Source of the DNA: Listeria weihenstephanensis
GTDB lineage: Bacteria > Bacillota > Bacilli > Lactobacillales > Listeriaceae
Direction of reading: 5' to 3'
DNA: 64,000 nt
Assembly (NCBI RefSeq): GCF_003534205.1
Contig: NZ_CP011102.1
Span: forward strand, 62,001 to 126,000
Position numbers and translations under genes: made by a program. Under the pieces are notes generated by a model that saw only the letters and a list, made by a program, of their open reading frames with translations, was not told the origin of the DNA and ran no database searches. The number at the start of each line of letters is the position of its first letter. Positions within the stretch are counted from its first letter, which is position 1. Of the stretch, positions 17,448-27,004 are shown one piece after another.

Positions 17448-18233
17448 ATGGGGAATTACCGGAAATGTTTGGTGGGACTAGTCCTAGTCGTTTTATTGAG
17501 TTTGATCAGTTTATCAACGGTTTCGGCGGCAACAACGTATTATACAACGGCGAACTTGACGGTACGCGCTGGGGCTGGGACGAATTATAAGGCGGTTGGT
17601 TGGCTAACAAAGGGCGCGAAAGTGAGCAGTTTGGCGAAGACTGGGAAATGGCACCAATTTATTTTTAAAGGGAAAAAGGCGTATGTGTCGGGGAATTATT
17701 TGACGACGCGGGTTGTGAAGCCTGTGCCACCGCCAAAACCTACTGCAAAAGTGCTGCTCAATGTGCCGCTAATTGCGCAACGACCGCAGTTGCCGACGGG
17801 GTGCGAGATTGTGGCGGTGACAATGATGCTGAAGTATAAGGGTGCGAATGTGGACAAGGTGAGGTTGGCGCGCGAGATGCCAAAACATGCGAGTAATCCG
17901 AATTTAGGTTATGTTGGGAATCCGTTTAATCGCTCAGGATACACGATTTACCCGCCTGCTTTGATGAAATTAACGAAGAAATATGCGGGTTCAGCGGTGA
18001 ATTTGACAGGGGCTGCGAATGCGACTTTGGAGAAAAAGTTAAAATCAGGCCGGCCTGTCGTTGCTTGGACGCGGATGCACGGTTTTAGTGTTCATGCGGT
18101 GACTCTAACGGGATATGATGGCAGTTATTATTACTACAACGATCCATGGACAGTGAAAAAGAACGTCCGAATCTCGAAAGCAGCGTTCAATAGTACGTGG
18201 AGTGCTTTGAAAAAACGCGCGATTAGCTACTAA
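17448..18233 (+). CDS. Secreted SH3 / C39-like peptidase protein
   Basis: 261 residues from the ATG at 17448 (AGGGGGAT upstream). Signal peptide of ~27 residues ending VSAA. An SH3b domain (LTVRAGAGTNYKAVGWLTKGAKV ... KAYVSGNYL split over residues ~34-85) is followed by a Pro-rich linker and a C39_2-type papain-like domain: Cys in LPTGCEIVAVTMML, His in GFSVHAVTLTGYD, and Asn/Asp in YYYNDPW. A cell-wall-associated cysteine peptidase or amidase; substrate not known. Confidence 0.8.
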   Translation: MGNYRKCLVGLVLVVLLSLISLSTVSAATTYYTTANLTVRAGAGTNYKAVGWLTKGAKVSSLAKTGKWHQFIFKGKKAYVSGNYLTTRVVKPVPPPKPTAKVLLNVPLIAQRPQLPTGCEIVAVTMMLKYKGANVDKVRLAREMPKHASNPNLGYVGNPFNRSGYTIYPPALMKLTKKYAGSAVNLTGAANATLEKKLKSGRPVVAWTRMHGFSVHAVTLTGYDGSYYYYNDPWTVKKNVRISKAAFNSTWSALKKRAISY

Positions 18234-18254
18234 ATCAGGGGTAAAAATCAATTT

Positions 18255-18309
18255 TGAAGGGCTTGAGATCTGTGAAAAAACGGATTTCGTGAAAGTCCTT
18301 CTTTTGTTT
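18255..18309 (+). terminator. Terminator after the SH3/C39 gene
   Basis: TGAAGGGCTT pairs with AAAGTCCTTC around an inner stem, then TTTTGTTT. Confidence 0.55.
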
Positions 18310-18377
18310 GGTGAAAAACGGTATACTAGATAGATAGAAAAGTTTGCACGGGAGATAAAGGTAGGTGCTAGTGGAAA

Positions 18378-20156
18378 ATGATAGAACAATATTGGGGTAG
18401 ATCGCAGCAGGTTTTGCAGGAGAGCTTTGGTTATTCGTCGTTTCGCGATGGGCAAGAGGATGTATTGCGAAACCTTTATGCGCGTAAGGATACGTTAGCG
18501 ATAATGCCTACTGGAGGCGGGAAATCGCTTTGTTACCAGATTCCAGCGCTGGTTTTGGACGGCTTGACGATTGTTGTTTCGCCGCTGATTTCATTGATGA
18601 AGGATCAGGTGGATGCGCTGAATGAGCAGGGGATTCCGGCGACGTTTGTGAATAGTTCCTTGACGGGAAATGAGATTGATAACCGGTTGTGGGATGCGGA
18701 AAACGGGGCGGTAAAGCTGCTTTATATCGCGCCTGAGCGGTTGGAGACGGCGAGTTTTCAGCGGTTGGTGGACACGACGGATATTGCACTTTTTGCGATT
18801 GATGAGGCGCATTGTATTTCGCATTGGGGACATGATTTTCGTCCGAGTTATTTGACGCTTTGTGATACGCTGGATCGGATTCATCCGCGCCCGCTTATTA
18901 TTGCGCTGACGGCGACGGCAACGCCAACGGTTTCGGATGATATTATGAAGTTGCTTGATATTGGCCCAGATAGTATTGTTCAGACGGGATTTGCACGGGA
19001 AAACTTGGCTTTTCAGGTCGTGAAGGGGCAGGATCGTGATAAGTATCTGCTCGACTATGTGAAAACGAATAGTGAGCAGTCGGGAATCGTGTATGCGGCG
19101 ACGCGTAAAGAGGTGGAACGGCTGTACGAGATGTTGAACAAGAAGGGCATTCCGACGGGGAAATATCATGGTGGGATGTCGGACAAGGAGCGCAATGGTT
19201 GGCAGGAGAAATTTCTGTACGACGATGTGCGCGTGATGGTGGCGACGAATGCGTTTGGTATGGGAATCAACAAATCGAATGTGCGGTACGTGATTCATTA
19301 TAATTTGCCGCGGAATGTCGAGGCGTATTATCAGGAAGCTGGGCGTGCTGGGCGTGACGGCGTTGCGAGTGACTGTATTTTGCTGTTCGGACCGCAAGAC
19401 ACGCATATTCAGCATTTTTTGATTGATCAGTCGGAAATGGACGAGGAACGCAAGCAGAATGAGTATGCAAAACTGCGTCAGATGGCGGGTTATGGCTATA
19501 CGGAGATTTGTTTGCAGAAATATATTGTGCAGTATTTTGGCGAGGAAGGCGAGAACTGCGGACGATGTGGTAACTGCCTCGATACGCGCGAAGCACAGGA
19601 CATCACGATTGAGGCACAGCAAGTCTTTTCATGTATTAAAAGGATGCAAGAACGGTTCGGAAAAGTGATGGTTGCCAAAGTGTTGACGGGCTCGAAGGAT
19701 CAGAAAATCCAGCAGTGGCGCTTGGAGGAGTTATCGACGCATGGCTTGATGAAGGACCGCTCACAAAAAGATGTGCTACAATTGATCGATTATTTGGCGG
19801 CGGAGAAGTATTTAGCGTATACGGACAGCCAATTTCCGTCGTTGAAACTGACGAACGAGGCGGTTAAGGTGCTGCTTGGTAAGGAAAAAGTGACGCGGAA
19901 AACGGCTCGGAAAGTTACGAAGGTATCGATTGCCGTAGATGAAGGATTGTTCGGCGAATTGCGCGAGGTTCGTCGGGAGCTGGCATCGAAACACAAAGTT
20001 CCGCCGTATATTATTTTCTCCGACGAAACGTTACGGCAAATGTGTGAGTACTTGCCGAAAGATGAAGAGGCATTTTTGGAGATCAAAGGTGTCGGTATGA
20101 ACAAGCTTGAGAAATATGGCGCGGAATTTTTGGAAGTATTACAGAAACAAGCATAA
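18378..20156 (+). CDS. recQ: ATP-dependent DNA helicase RecQ
   Basis: 592 residues. Walker A MPTGGGKS (~43-50), Walker B/DEAH as IDEAHCISHW, ALTATATP, helicase C-terminal motif VRYVIHYNLPRNVEAYYQEAGRAGRDG, then the RQC zinc site (CLQKYIVQYF ... CGRCGNC) and a C-terminal HRDC domain (residues ~510-590). A 3'-5' helicase for recombination and fork repair. Follows the SH3/C39 gene after a terminator and shares a bidirectional terminator with the convergent SGNH gene. Confidence 0.96.
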   Translation: MIEQYWGRSQQVLQESFGYSSFRDGQEDVLRNLYARKDTLAIMPTGGGKSLCYQIPALVLDGLTIVVSPLISLMKDQVDALNEQGIPATFVNSSLTGNEIDNRLWDAENGAVKLLYIAPERLETASFQRLVDTTDIALFAIDEAHCISHWGHDFRPSYLTLCDTLDRIHPRPLIIALTATATPTVSDDIMKLLDIGPDSIVQTGFARENLAFQVVKGQDRDKYLLDYVKTNSEQSGIVYAATRKEVERLYEMLNKKGIPTGKYHGGMSDKERNGWQEKFLYDDVRVMVATNAFGMGINKSNVRYVIHYNLPRNVEAYYQEAGRAGRDGVASDCILLFGPQDTHIQHFLIDQSEMDEERKQNEYAKLRQMAGYGYTEICLQKYIVQYFGEEGENCGRCGNCLDTREAQDITIEAQQVFSCIKRMQERFGKVMVAKVLTGSKDQKIQQWRLEELSTHGLMKDRSQKDVLQLIDYLAAEKYLAYTDSQFPSLKLTNEAVKVLLGKEKVTRKTARKVTKVSIAVDEGLFGELREVRRELASKHKVPPYIIFSDETLRQMCEYLPKDEEAFLEIKGVGMNKLEKYGAEFLEVLQKQA

Positions 20157-20160
20157 AAAA

Positions 20161-20204
20161 CAGCAGTATTTGGACGGTTATCGAGTCCAGATGCTGCTGT
20201 ATTT
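20161..20204 (+). terminator. Bidirectional terminator between recQ and the SGNH gene
   Basis: CAGCAGTATTTGGAC pairs with GTCCAGATGCTGCTG, with an A-run before and a T-rich run after, so it can serve both strands. Confidence 0.85.
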
Positions 20205-20207
20205 CGT

Positions 20208-22574
20208 TTAATTTTGATTCGTGAGTCTTACATAATTTGCAAGGCTGCCGAATGTGTTTTGGAGTTCCTCGGAGCTGGTTGTCAAGCTTTTCATATTTTC
20301 ACCACTCAGCTGGAAGGATTCAACAGGAGCCCAACTTTGGGTGGTGTTCGTGGCCGTCCAAACGCTGATAGTACCACTGTAGATATGGATGGAACTATTT
20401 TGATTGGCCGTCATAAAGCTGGTCTTGTTCGGGCTTTCTATGTTTAGATACGCGACATGATCAAATACATAGTCGATGCCGTGCGTGTAGGAGAACCCTT
20501 CCAGCGCTTCCGTTGTGCGAACGTCGAATCTGGCATTTGGAGCTACTTCCACACGTGCATTTTCAGCAGTGTAATCCGTCCGCAACATTGGTCTTGCACC
20601 AATTGCTATAAAGCTGGCGTTTTCTCCAATCTTGATTTTAGAGAAGCCGTAAATCGCGTTTTGCCTGTAATCTATCCCAATACTTCCAGGAGACAGCTCT
20701 ACTTTTGCATGGGGCTCGACGATGAAATGCTTGTCCGTATTGCTAGTTCCCATCGTGATAACAGTGGAACCGCTCTCGTTGGAGGAACCACCGCCTTCTG
20801 TAGAACCGAAATAATACGCGCCAGTTTTGATGGTGATATTGCGGGCATAAACATTGCTGCCAGTCGTCGATTGAATCACATTATGACCATCAAAAGTAAC
20901 AACCGTACCATTCACGTTGCTGCGAATGAAAAGTGTTCCGTGAAACATAATATCTTTGGCGTTGATATGCATGCCATTGCTGTCGTTCTCAGAATCAGGG
21001 TTATAAATACTACCATTGGCATTCAAACCAGTAACTTGACCGTCAAAAATATCAAATTGAATGCGTTTCCCAGCTGCCTCATCTTTACTTAGATAAAAGT
21101 CAGTGGTATTCAATACATGCCCATTTAAATCAAGTTTTGTATCTTCATGGAGCAGTAGATTTTTGGTGAGGACGATATCATTCATTAGTTTCAGGTCGGT
21201 AAGTCCGCTTGTAAGAGCATCTTCCAAATCCTGCGCCGAAGTAATCTCAGGTGATATTACTGCTTCATAAGAAAAATCAATCTTTCCGAGACGCGCAATT
21301 TCTGTCCCAGCTGTGGTTGTTGGTCGGCTAAAAATGAAGTAAACATCGTGATTCCCAGTTGTTTCTGCAACTGGAATCGTATGCCAAGACCAGCTAGTAG
21401 CACTCCCAGTTTTATTCAAAATTTTAGTACCAATCGTTGTCCCAGTTGGGCTATCAAGCTTTACTTCCACTGTTGTTGCATCGTACGGTATCGCGGCATA
21501 CATCTCTAGGTTTTCAAGCGATTTGTGGAACTTCACATTGCTATAAGAAACCCAATTTTCTGTGGCGATATTGGATAGAAATAACGTTTTATCCGCAGTT
21601 GTTGGGACCGCATTAATGGCGCCATAGCTTGTATTATAAGCATTAGCTAGCACTTCTCCGGTTAGTTCCGGTTGCGCGCCGGTAATGGTATGGTATACAT
21701 TATTTGCTAAAATGGCAGCTCCCTTTCCATTTGGGTGAACGCCATCTGGTACGAATGCACCCGCGCCAATCGTGGCAGTTTGGTTATCAATGATAGAAAC
21801 GTCTAAATCCGCTTTTTCAGCGGCTTCCACGATTTTTGGCAAAATTAGCTCCATCTTTTCTTGCGTAATTGCGTAAGCTGGCTTGAAGACGATGGGTGGT
21901 AATGACACGTAGACAACAGGTTTCGAGGCTAGCATTGTATATTTATTAATCAATTTCACATAATCGTCGACGAAAGCACTGATTCTCTGAAAATTAGCCG
22001 GTTTCGAGTCGTTCGTTCCGAGTTGCACGATGACAACATCTGGATTAGACGCCAAACTCTGCGTGTATTGCGTTGTTCGGATGAAAGGGGCATCCCCGTT
22101 TTCGAGCAAGGTCTTTCCGCTATTTCCGAAATTTGTTACATTATAGTTCACTCCGAGTCTGTTGTTGAGCTGTTTAGGGTAGGCATTTTCAGTGACATTT
22201 TCCACATTCATACCATACGTGATACTATCGCCGATTGCCGCCACATTGACAGGCTTATTCGTGCCAAAAACATGGATCGCGCCTTGGACAGGCTCACCGG
22301 TCATAACCGTTTTACCGTGGACTTTATGTTTCCCGACTTGGTTGAAAATAGTAGGATCTACATTGTCCCATGTGACCTTCGTTTTCGTTAACTTGTATGC
22401 GCTATCAGCCTGATCGACCTCGCTTGGTAATGCTACTGTGTTTCCAGCGGTCGTCACAATATTAACCGTTGGGATGAAGCTTTGCGCCATGACTTTTGCC
22501 GATAAAGGTACCAGTATGAAAATGGCGACTAAGATGCTAGCCGTCAGTGAATAGGTCATTAGTTTTTTCATCAT
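20208..22574 (-). CDS. Large secreted SGNH-hydrolase protein with adhesive beta-solenoid region
   Basis: About 788 residues if it starts at the tandem ATGs near 22574/22571 (GAAAGGATGG upstream); a longer frame reaches 22616. A signal peptide ends near VMAQ. A Big_4-like strand domain (YKLTKTKVTWDNVDP) precedes an SGNH hydrolase domain with GDSITYG, LGTND and DGVHPN. A CBM-like segment (TGNHDVYFIFSRPTT...IDFSYE) leads to a long repetitive Asn/Gly-rich region resembling pectate-lyase-like adhesive repeats of Listeria surface proteins. No LPXTG or helix at the C terminus, so it is released or loosely bound. Probable activity: ester hydrolysis on a glycan. Confidence 0.75.
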   Translation of the reverse strand: MMKKLMTYSLTASILVAIFILVPLSAKVMAQSFIPTVNIVTTAGNTVALPSEVDQADSAYKLTKTKVTWDNVDPTIFNQVGKHKVHGKTVMTGEPVQGAIHVFGTNKPVNVAAIGDSITYGMNVENVTENAYPKQLNNRLGVNYNVTNFGNSGKTLLENGDAPFIRTTQYTQSLASNPDVVIVQLGTNDSKPANFQRISAFVDDYVKLINKYTMLASKPVVYVSLPPIVFKPAYAITQEKMELILPKIVEAAEKADLDVSIIDNQTATIGAGAFVPDGVHPNGKGAAILANNVYHTITGAQPELTGEVLANAYNTSYGAINAVPTTADKTLFLSNIATENWVSYSNVKFHKSLENLEMYAAIPYDATTVEVKLDSPTGTTIGTKILNKTGSATSWSWHTIPVAETTGNHDVYFIFSRPTTTAGTEIARLGKIDFSYEAVISPEITSAQDLEDALTSGLTDLKLMNDIVLTKNLLLHEDTKLDLNGHVLNTTDFYLSKDEAAGKRIQFDIFDGQVTGLNANGSIYNPDSENDSNGMHINAKDIMFHGTLFIRSNVNGTVVTFDGHNVIQSTTGSNVYARNITIKTGAYYFGSTEGGGSSNESGSTVITMGTSNTDKHFIVEPHAKVELSPGSIGIDYRQNAIYGFSKIKIGENASFIAIGARPMLRTDYTAENARVEVAPNARFDVRTTEALEGFSYTHGIDYVFDHVAYLNIESPNKTSFMTANQNSSIHIYSGTISVWTATNTTQSWAPVESFQLSGENMKSLTTSSEELQNTFGSLANYVRLTNQN

Positions 22575-22735
22575 TTTTGTGCGTTCCATCCTTTCCAAAT
22601 TATAGATTAATTCCAATCATAGCAAAGCTCAAGTATGTATCCCACCTTTTTCAAGCTAAAAAACAGGTCAAAAAAGCAGAGTTAACCAATTCTTCACGAA
22701 GTATACGCTTTTTTTATGAATTACAGATAATGAAA

Positions 22736-22774
22736 GAGCAGTATTTAGGAATATTATTCCACACAAATACTGCT
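22736..22774 (-). terminator. Terminator belonging to the degraded SGNH copy
   Basis: GCAGTATTT and AAATACTGC form a perfect stem. It resembles the stem sequence of the terminator at 20161-20204, as expected if the whole gene end was duplicated. Confidence 0.45.
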
Positions 22775-22794
22775 TTCGTTGCTAAACTCTTATA

Positions 22795-22985
22795 TTTGTT
22801 AACCAGCTTCACGTAATCGCCAACAAACGAATCGATTTTCGCAAAATTCAGAGGCTTCGAATCGTTCGTTCCGAGTTGAATAATCACGACATTTGGATTA
22901 GAAGCAAGACTGTGCGTGTACTGAGTCGTGCGAATATACGGATCATTCCCATCCCCATTCCATATGTGATGATATCGCCCTTCGC
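22795..22985 (-). pseudogene. Fragment of a second SGNH-hydrolase gene
   Basis: This stretch matches the SGNH domain of the neighbouring gene (about 21940-22235) on the same strand, including the segment for GTNDSKP, but is broken by deletions and stops. It fills part of the 22575-23294 gap; the remainder is AT-rich with no gene seen. Confidence 0.7.
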
Positions 22986-23294
22986 ACTTTTGCTTTTGTC
23001 AACATGGTAAAATCACAAAAATTAAGCATGTCATCCAAGAATAGATTTGTATTTTTTTCACTATTTACACACTTTCTATACTGTTCTGTTACGAGCATAA
23101 GTTAGTTCAAATAGGGATGCTATCTTTTTTTATTGCTAAAAAAGACGATATTCACAAAACGTTCACCAAAACAAGCCTTTTTCTAAGGAAACTTGAAAAA
23201 ATTTTTTAGTTTTTAAAACCGAATCAACGGGTATTGGTAATGGAGGCATATAAACCATTTTTTAAAAGAGAGAATTGAAAGGAGTTGGGATTTT

Positions 23295-24329
23295 GTGAAG
23301 AAGTTCATGTTAATTTTAGTATTGCCCATTATGTTGATAGGGGTGTTATTTCATCCGTTAAGCCCTGAGGCGGCCGCGAATTTCTCGGTAACGGCGGTTA
23401 TTCCAGATAACCAAATCGATAAATCCAAAACGTACTTCGACTTACGCATGAAACCGGGTCAAAAACAGGATTTAGAGGTTGTACTTAAAAACGATACAGA
23501 TAAGGAAATCACGATTGAAACAAACGCAAACACGGCGGTTACCAACGATAATGGAATTGTGGACTACAGCCAAACCGATCCGAAACTGGACAAATCGCTG
23601 AAAACACCATTTTCCGAAATTGCGAAAACTGACGATGAGGCCGTGCTTCCTGCGAACAGCAGTAAAACAATTAAGGTGACGGTAACAATGCCCGCCGCGT
23701 CCTTTGACGGCATTATTTTAGGCGGATTACAATTCATTGAAAAAGAAGATGCCAACGCGAAAAAAGAAAGTGGTAAAGGCGTACAAATCAAGAATCGCTA
23801 TGCGTATGTAGTGGGCGTGATGCTATCGGAAAACGATACTGTTGTGAAACCGGACATGAAACTTCATGCGATCAAACCACAACAAATCAACTACCGCAAC
23901 GTGGTAACAGCGAACTTACAAAACCCTGAAGCAACAATGATTAAACCATTGATGATTGATGCGAAAGTTTACAAATCAGGGGACGACCAAGTGTTGCACC
24001 AAGCCAAACGCGATAACTTAAGAATGGCGCCAAATTCCAATTTTAACTATGCTATTGATTGGGAAAACCAGCCACTGAAAGCCGGGAAATATCGTTTGAA
24101 AATGGTGGCAACATCTGGAGATAAAACATGGAAATGGGATGAAGAATTCACCATAAAGGGTGACGACGCGAAGAAACTGAACGACACCGCCGTAGATCTT
24201 GAAAAAGACTACACATGGTGGTACATTGCAGGCGGCGCGCTCGTGCTGATCTTGCTTGTACTCCTAGCATTCTGGTTAGGAAAACGTTCGAAAAAAGATA
24301 AAGACGAAGACGAAGACAAAAAAGAATAA
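23295..24329 (+). CDS. WxL-interacting cell-surface protein (DUF916/DUF3324)
   Basis: 344 residues, GTG start with AAAGGAGTTGGG upstream. A signal peptide of ~28 residues precedes a DUF916-like domain (FDLRMKPGQKQDLEVVLKND ... KTIKVTVTMP, residues ~45-150), then a DUF3324-like domain with a closing strand, one transmembrane helix (~306-328) and a Lys/Asp-rich cytoplasmic tail. Family members bridge peptidoglycan and WxL-domain proteins and are normally encoded with them; no WxL gene is adjacent here. Confidence 0.8.
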   Translation: MKKFMLILVLPIMLIGVLFHPLSPEAAANFSVTAVIPDNQIDKSKTYFDLRMKPGQKQDLEVVLKNDTDKEITIETNANTAVTNDNGIVDYSQTDPKLDKSLKTPFSEIAKTDDEAVLPANSSKTIKVTVTMPAASFDGIILGGLQFIEKEDANAKKESGKGVQIKNRYAYVVGVMLSENDTVVKPDMKLHAIKPQQINYRNVVTANLQNPEATMIKPLMIDAKVYKSGDDQVLHQAKRDNLRMAPNSNFNYAIDWENQPLKAGKYRLKMVATSGDKTWKWDEEFTIKGDDAKKLNDTAVDLEKDYTWWYIAGGALVLILLVLLAFWLGKRSKKDKDEDEDKKE

Positions 24330-24337
24330 CTAAGAGA

Positions 24338-24382
24338 CCTGAGTGAGAGCAGTGTACGATGCTTTTGCTCAGGCTTTTTGTT
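24338..24382 (+). terminator. Terminator after the WxL-interacting gene
   Basis: CCTGAG...CTCAGG stem with CTTTTTG after it. Confidence 0.65.
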
Positions 24383-24532
24383 GTGGTTCTTATGAGGCAA
24401 TGCCGATTTAGAACCACAATATGCATGAGAGCAAAGCGAGCATGTAATCCACCAGAGGATCTTATGAGGCAATGCCGATTTAGAACCACAATATGCATGA
24501 GAGCAAAGCGAGCATGTAATCCGCCAGAGGTT
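24383..24532 (+). repeat. Dispersed repeat family R2, two tandem 72-bp copies
   Basis: 24389-24460 and 24461-24532 are nearly identical. The family structure is an imperfect hairpin (here GTGGTTCT...AGAACCAC) followed by AATATGCATGAGAGCAAAGC and GAGCATGTAATCC. Other copies are near 37488, 41785, 42371, 50128, 51250 and (minus strand) 60768. Confidence 0.8.
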
Positions 24533-24649
24533 AAGACTATGAAGACACCTATGATCTAACAAAACCCTAGATACACAAAAGGAAGTAAGTATAGAAGGAT
24601 TTTTTATGGTAAAATGGAGGTATCCAAGAGTCCAGAAAGGAATTTTAAT

Positions 24650-26794
24650 ATGACAAAAACTGTAGTTTTAGCAGAAAAGCCTTCTGTCGGGAAAGATATT
24701 GCGCGCGTGCTTGGTTGCAAGCAGGGCAAAAATGGTTACCTTGAAGGTTCGAAATACATTGTAACGTGGGCGCTGGGGCATTTAATCACACTTGCCGACC
24801 CTGAAAATTATGATGCCAAATATAAATCGTGGAACATGGAAGATTTACCGATGCTTCCGCAAAAAATGAAACTTGTACCGATTAAACAAACGCGTAAACA
24901 ATACGAGACCGTGAAAAGTCTGATGACGCGTAAAGATGTTACTGAAATTGTAATCGCGACGGACGCAGGGCGTGAGGGCGAACTTGTGGCGCGTTGGATC
25001 ATTGAATACGCCAAAGTGAAGAAGCCGATTAAGCGTCTTTGGATCTCATCTGTAACCGACAAAGCGATCCGTGAAGGGTTCAATCGCCTGCAACCAGGGA
25101 AAGCTTATGAAAACTTGTATCGTTCAGCAGAAGCCCGCTCAGAAGCTGATTGGGTGGTTGGAATTAATGCCACGCGCGCGCTAACAACCAAATATAATGC
25201 GCAACTTTCTTGTGGACGCGTTCAAACGCCGACACTTGCGATGATCGCTGGGCGTGAAGAAGAGATTCGCCAATTTAAGCCTAAAGAATTTTACCAGTTG
25301 ACTGCGGTCACGGAACAGGGCAGTTTTGCGTGGAGTAAGGGCCAGACTTTCGATGAGGCTGAAGCGGAGAAAATCGCGCGGAGCTTGAACGGCAAGGAAG
25401 CGCTGATTACCGATGTTGCTGTGAAGGAGAAGAAAACCCATGCACCAGGTCTGTATGATTTGACGGAACTGCAACGTGATGCCAATAAACGCTTCGATTT
25501 TTCTGCAAAAGAAACGCTAAATATTATGCAAGCCTTATATGAACGCCATAAAATTCTAACATATCCACGTACGGATTCGCGCTTCATTTCTGATGATATC
25601 GTACCGACATTGAAAGAACGCGTCGAAGCGTGTGGGATCGGTCCATATGCGAAACCTGCACGTGCCATAGCATCTAAGCCAATCAAAGCGAGTAAGTCTT
25701 TCGTCGATAATAGCAAAGTAAGCGATCACCACGCGATTATCCCGACGGAAGAAACGCCGAGTTTGTCTGATTTAAACGATCGCGAACGCAAGATTTATGA
25801 CCTCGTTGTCAAGCGCTTTTTAGCCATACTTTCCGCACCATTTGTGTATGAAGAAACAGCCGTGCAAGCCAAAATCGGCAACGAAACATTCGGTCTTAAA
25901 GGCAAAGTCGTGAAATCACTCGGTTGGAAGGCCGTTTACAACGAAGATAACGATATTGACACCGTGACCAAACTGAAAAAAGGCGAGCAATTGAAGGTTC
26001 GCGATATTCAGCTGACTACCGGTAAAACAAAGCCACCAGCTAGATTCAACGAGGCGACACTACTTTCAGCGATGGAAAACCCAAGCCTTTCTAGCGGTAA
26101 AAAAGATCTTGTGAAAACACTTGGTGAAACTGGCGGACTCGGAACTGTAGCAACGCGCGCCGATATCATCGAGAAACTTTTCAATAGTTTTTCTCTCGAG
26201 AAGCAAGGAAAAGATATCATGATCACGTCAAAAGGTCGTCAATTGCTAGACCTCGTTCCAACTGACTTGAAATCGCCTGAGTTGACTGCTATCTGGGAGC
26301 AAAAACTATCCAAAATAGCAAAAGGTCAGCTAGATAAGACCACATTTACGAACGAAATGCGCGATTATGCGAAAAAAGCTGTGAATGAAATTAAGCAAAA
26401 TGACAAGAAGTTCAAACATGATAACGTTACCTCCACAAAATGCCCAGATTGCGGCAAATTGATGCTCAAAGTGAAGGGTAAAAGAGGAACAATGCTTGTA
26501 TGTCAAGATCGTGAATGCGGACATCGTGAATCCGTTGCGAGAACGACAAACGCCCGCTGTCCAAACTGTCATAAACGTATGGAATTGCGCGGAGAAGGCG
26601 ATAAACAAATCTTCACGTGTTCTTGTGGGCATCGCGAAAAACTCTCTGCTTTCAACGCTCGCCGAGGTAACGAGAAAAATAAAAATGTCTCGAAAAGCGA
26701 AGTTGCGAACTATATGAAGAAGCAAACTAAGAAAGAAGAAGAGCCATTCAATAACCCGATGGCAGAAGCTTTGGCGAAATTGAAACTTAAATAA
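24650..26794 (+). CDS. topB: DNA topoisomerase III
   Basis: 714 residues from the ATG at 24650 (AAAGGA upstream; the longer frame from 24614 lacks a site). A type IA topoisomerase that relaxes and decatenates DNA. Toprim domain at the N terminus (VLAEKPSVGKDIARVLG with Glu8; ATDAGREGE), active-site Tyr in ILTYPRTDSRFIS (~residue 305), and two C-terminal zinc-finger segments (CPDCGKLM..CQDRECG and CPNCHKRM..CSCGH). Often partners functionally with RecQ, also encoded nearby. Confidence 0.96.
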   Translation: MTKTVVLAEKPSVGKDIARVLGCKQGKNGYLEGSKYIVTWALGHLITLADPENYDAKYKSWNMEDLPMLPQKMKLVPIKQTRKQYETVKSLMTRKDVTEIVIATDAGREGELVARWIIEYAKVKKPIKRLWISSVTDKAIREGFNRLQPGKAYENLYRSAEARSEADWVVGINATRALTTKYNAQLSCGRVQTPTLAMIAGREEEIRQFKPKEFYQLTAVTEQGSFAWSKGQTFDEAEAEKIARSLNGKEALITDVAVKEKKTHAPGLYDLTELQRDANKRFDFSAKETLNIMQALYERHKILTYPRTDSRFISDDIVPTLKERVEACGIGPYAKPARAIASKPIKASKSFVDNSKVSDHHAIIPTEETPSLSDLNDRERKIYDLVVKRFLAILSAPFVYEETAVQAKIGNETFGLKGKVVKSLGWKAVYNEDNDIDTVTKLKKGEQLKVRDIQLTTGKTKPPARFNEATLLSAMENPSLSSGKKDLVKTLGETGGLGTVATRADIIEKLFNSFSLEKQGKDIMITSKGRQLLDLVPTDLKSPELTAIWEQKLSKIAKGQLDKTTFTNEMRDYAKKAVNEIKQNDKKFKHDNVTSTKCPDCGKLMLKVKGKRGTMLVCQDRECGHRESVARTTNARCPNCHKRMELRGEGDKQIFTCSCGHREKLSAFNARRGNEKNKNVSKSEVANYMKKQTKKEEEPFNNPMAEALAKLKLK

Positions 26795-26810
26795 AATGTG
26801 GATACACATC

Positions 26811-26842
26811 CAAATTTAAACTTGGGTGTGTATTTTTTTATG
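26811..26842 (+). terminator. topB terminator
   Basis: ATACACATCCAA and TTGGGTGTGTAT form the stem, then TTTTTTT. Confidence 0.9.
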
Positions 26843-26907
26843 CAGTGTTTTAAATTGGAAGTTTACTAGCTAAATAGATGCGATTTTTTAATATTTTGAG
26901 TATCAAC

Positions 26908-26936
26908 TTGCAAAAGCGAACGTATGTTTGTATACT
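26908..26936 (+). promoter_or_regulatory. SOS promoter: sigma-A promoter with LexA/DinR box in the spacer
   Basis: TTGCAA (26908-26913), 17 bp, TATACT (26931-26936). The spacer holds CGAACGTATGTTTG (26917-26930), which matches the Gram-positive LexA box CGAACRNRYGTTYC except at the last base. It should make yolD and uvrX DNA-damage inducible. Confidence 0.8.
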
Positions 26937-27004
26937 GATATATATAGTGGTGGAGGAAAAGTAGCGAATTATTCATCTAGCCAAGAAACAGGAGGCGGTT
27001 TATC

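Noticed and set aside
18591..19622. 343-residue frame antisense to recQ
   Set aside because: Arg/His-rich composition typical of a shadow frame opposite a GC-balanced gene; recQ on the plus strand is complete with all helicase motifs.
20457..21092. 211-residue plus-strand frame inside the SGNH gene
   Set aside because: No ribosome binding site and no protein-like motifs; the minus-strand secreted protein explains this DNA.
24383..24532. CRISPR array
   Set aside because: Only two adjacent copies with no unique spacers; the same unit is dispersed elsewhere as R2.
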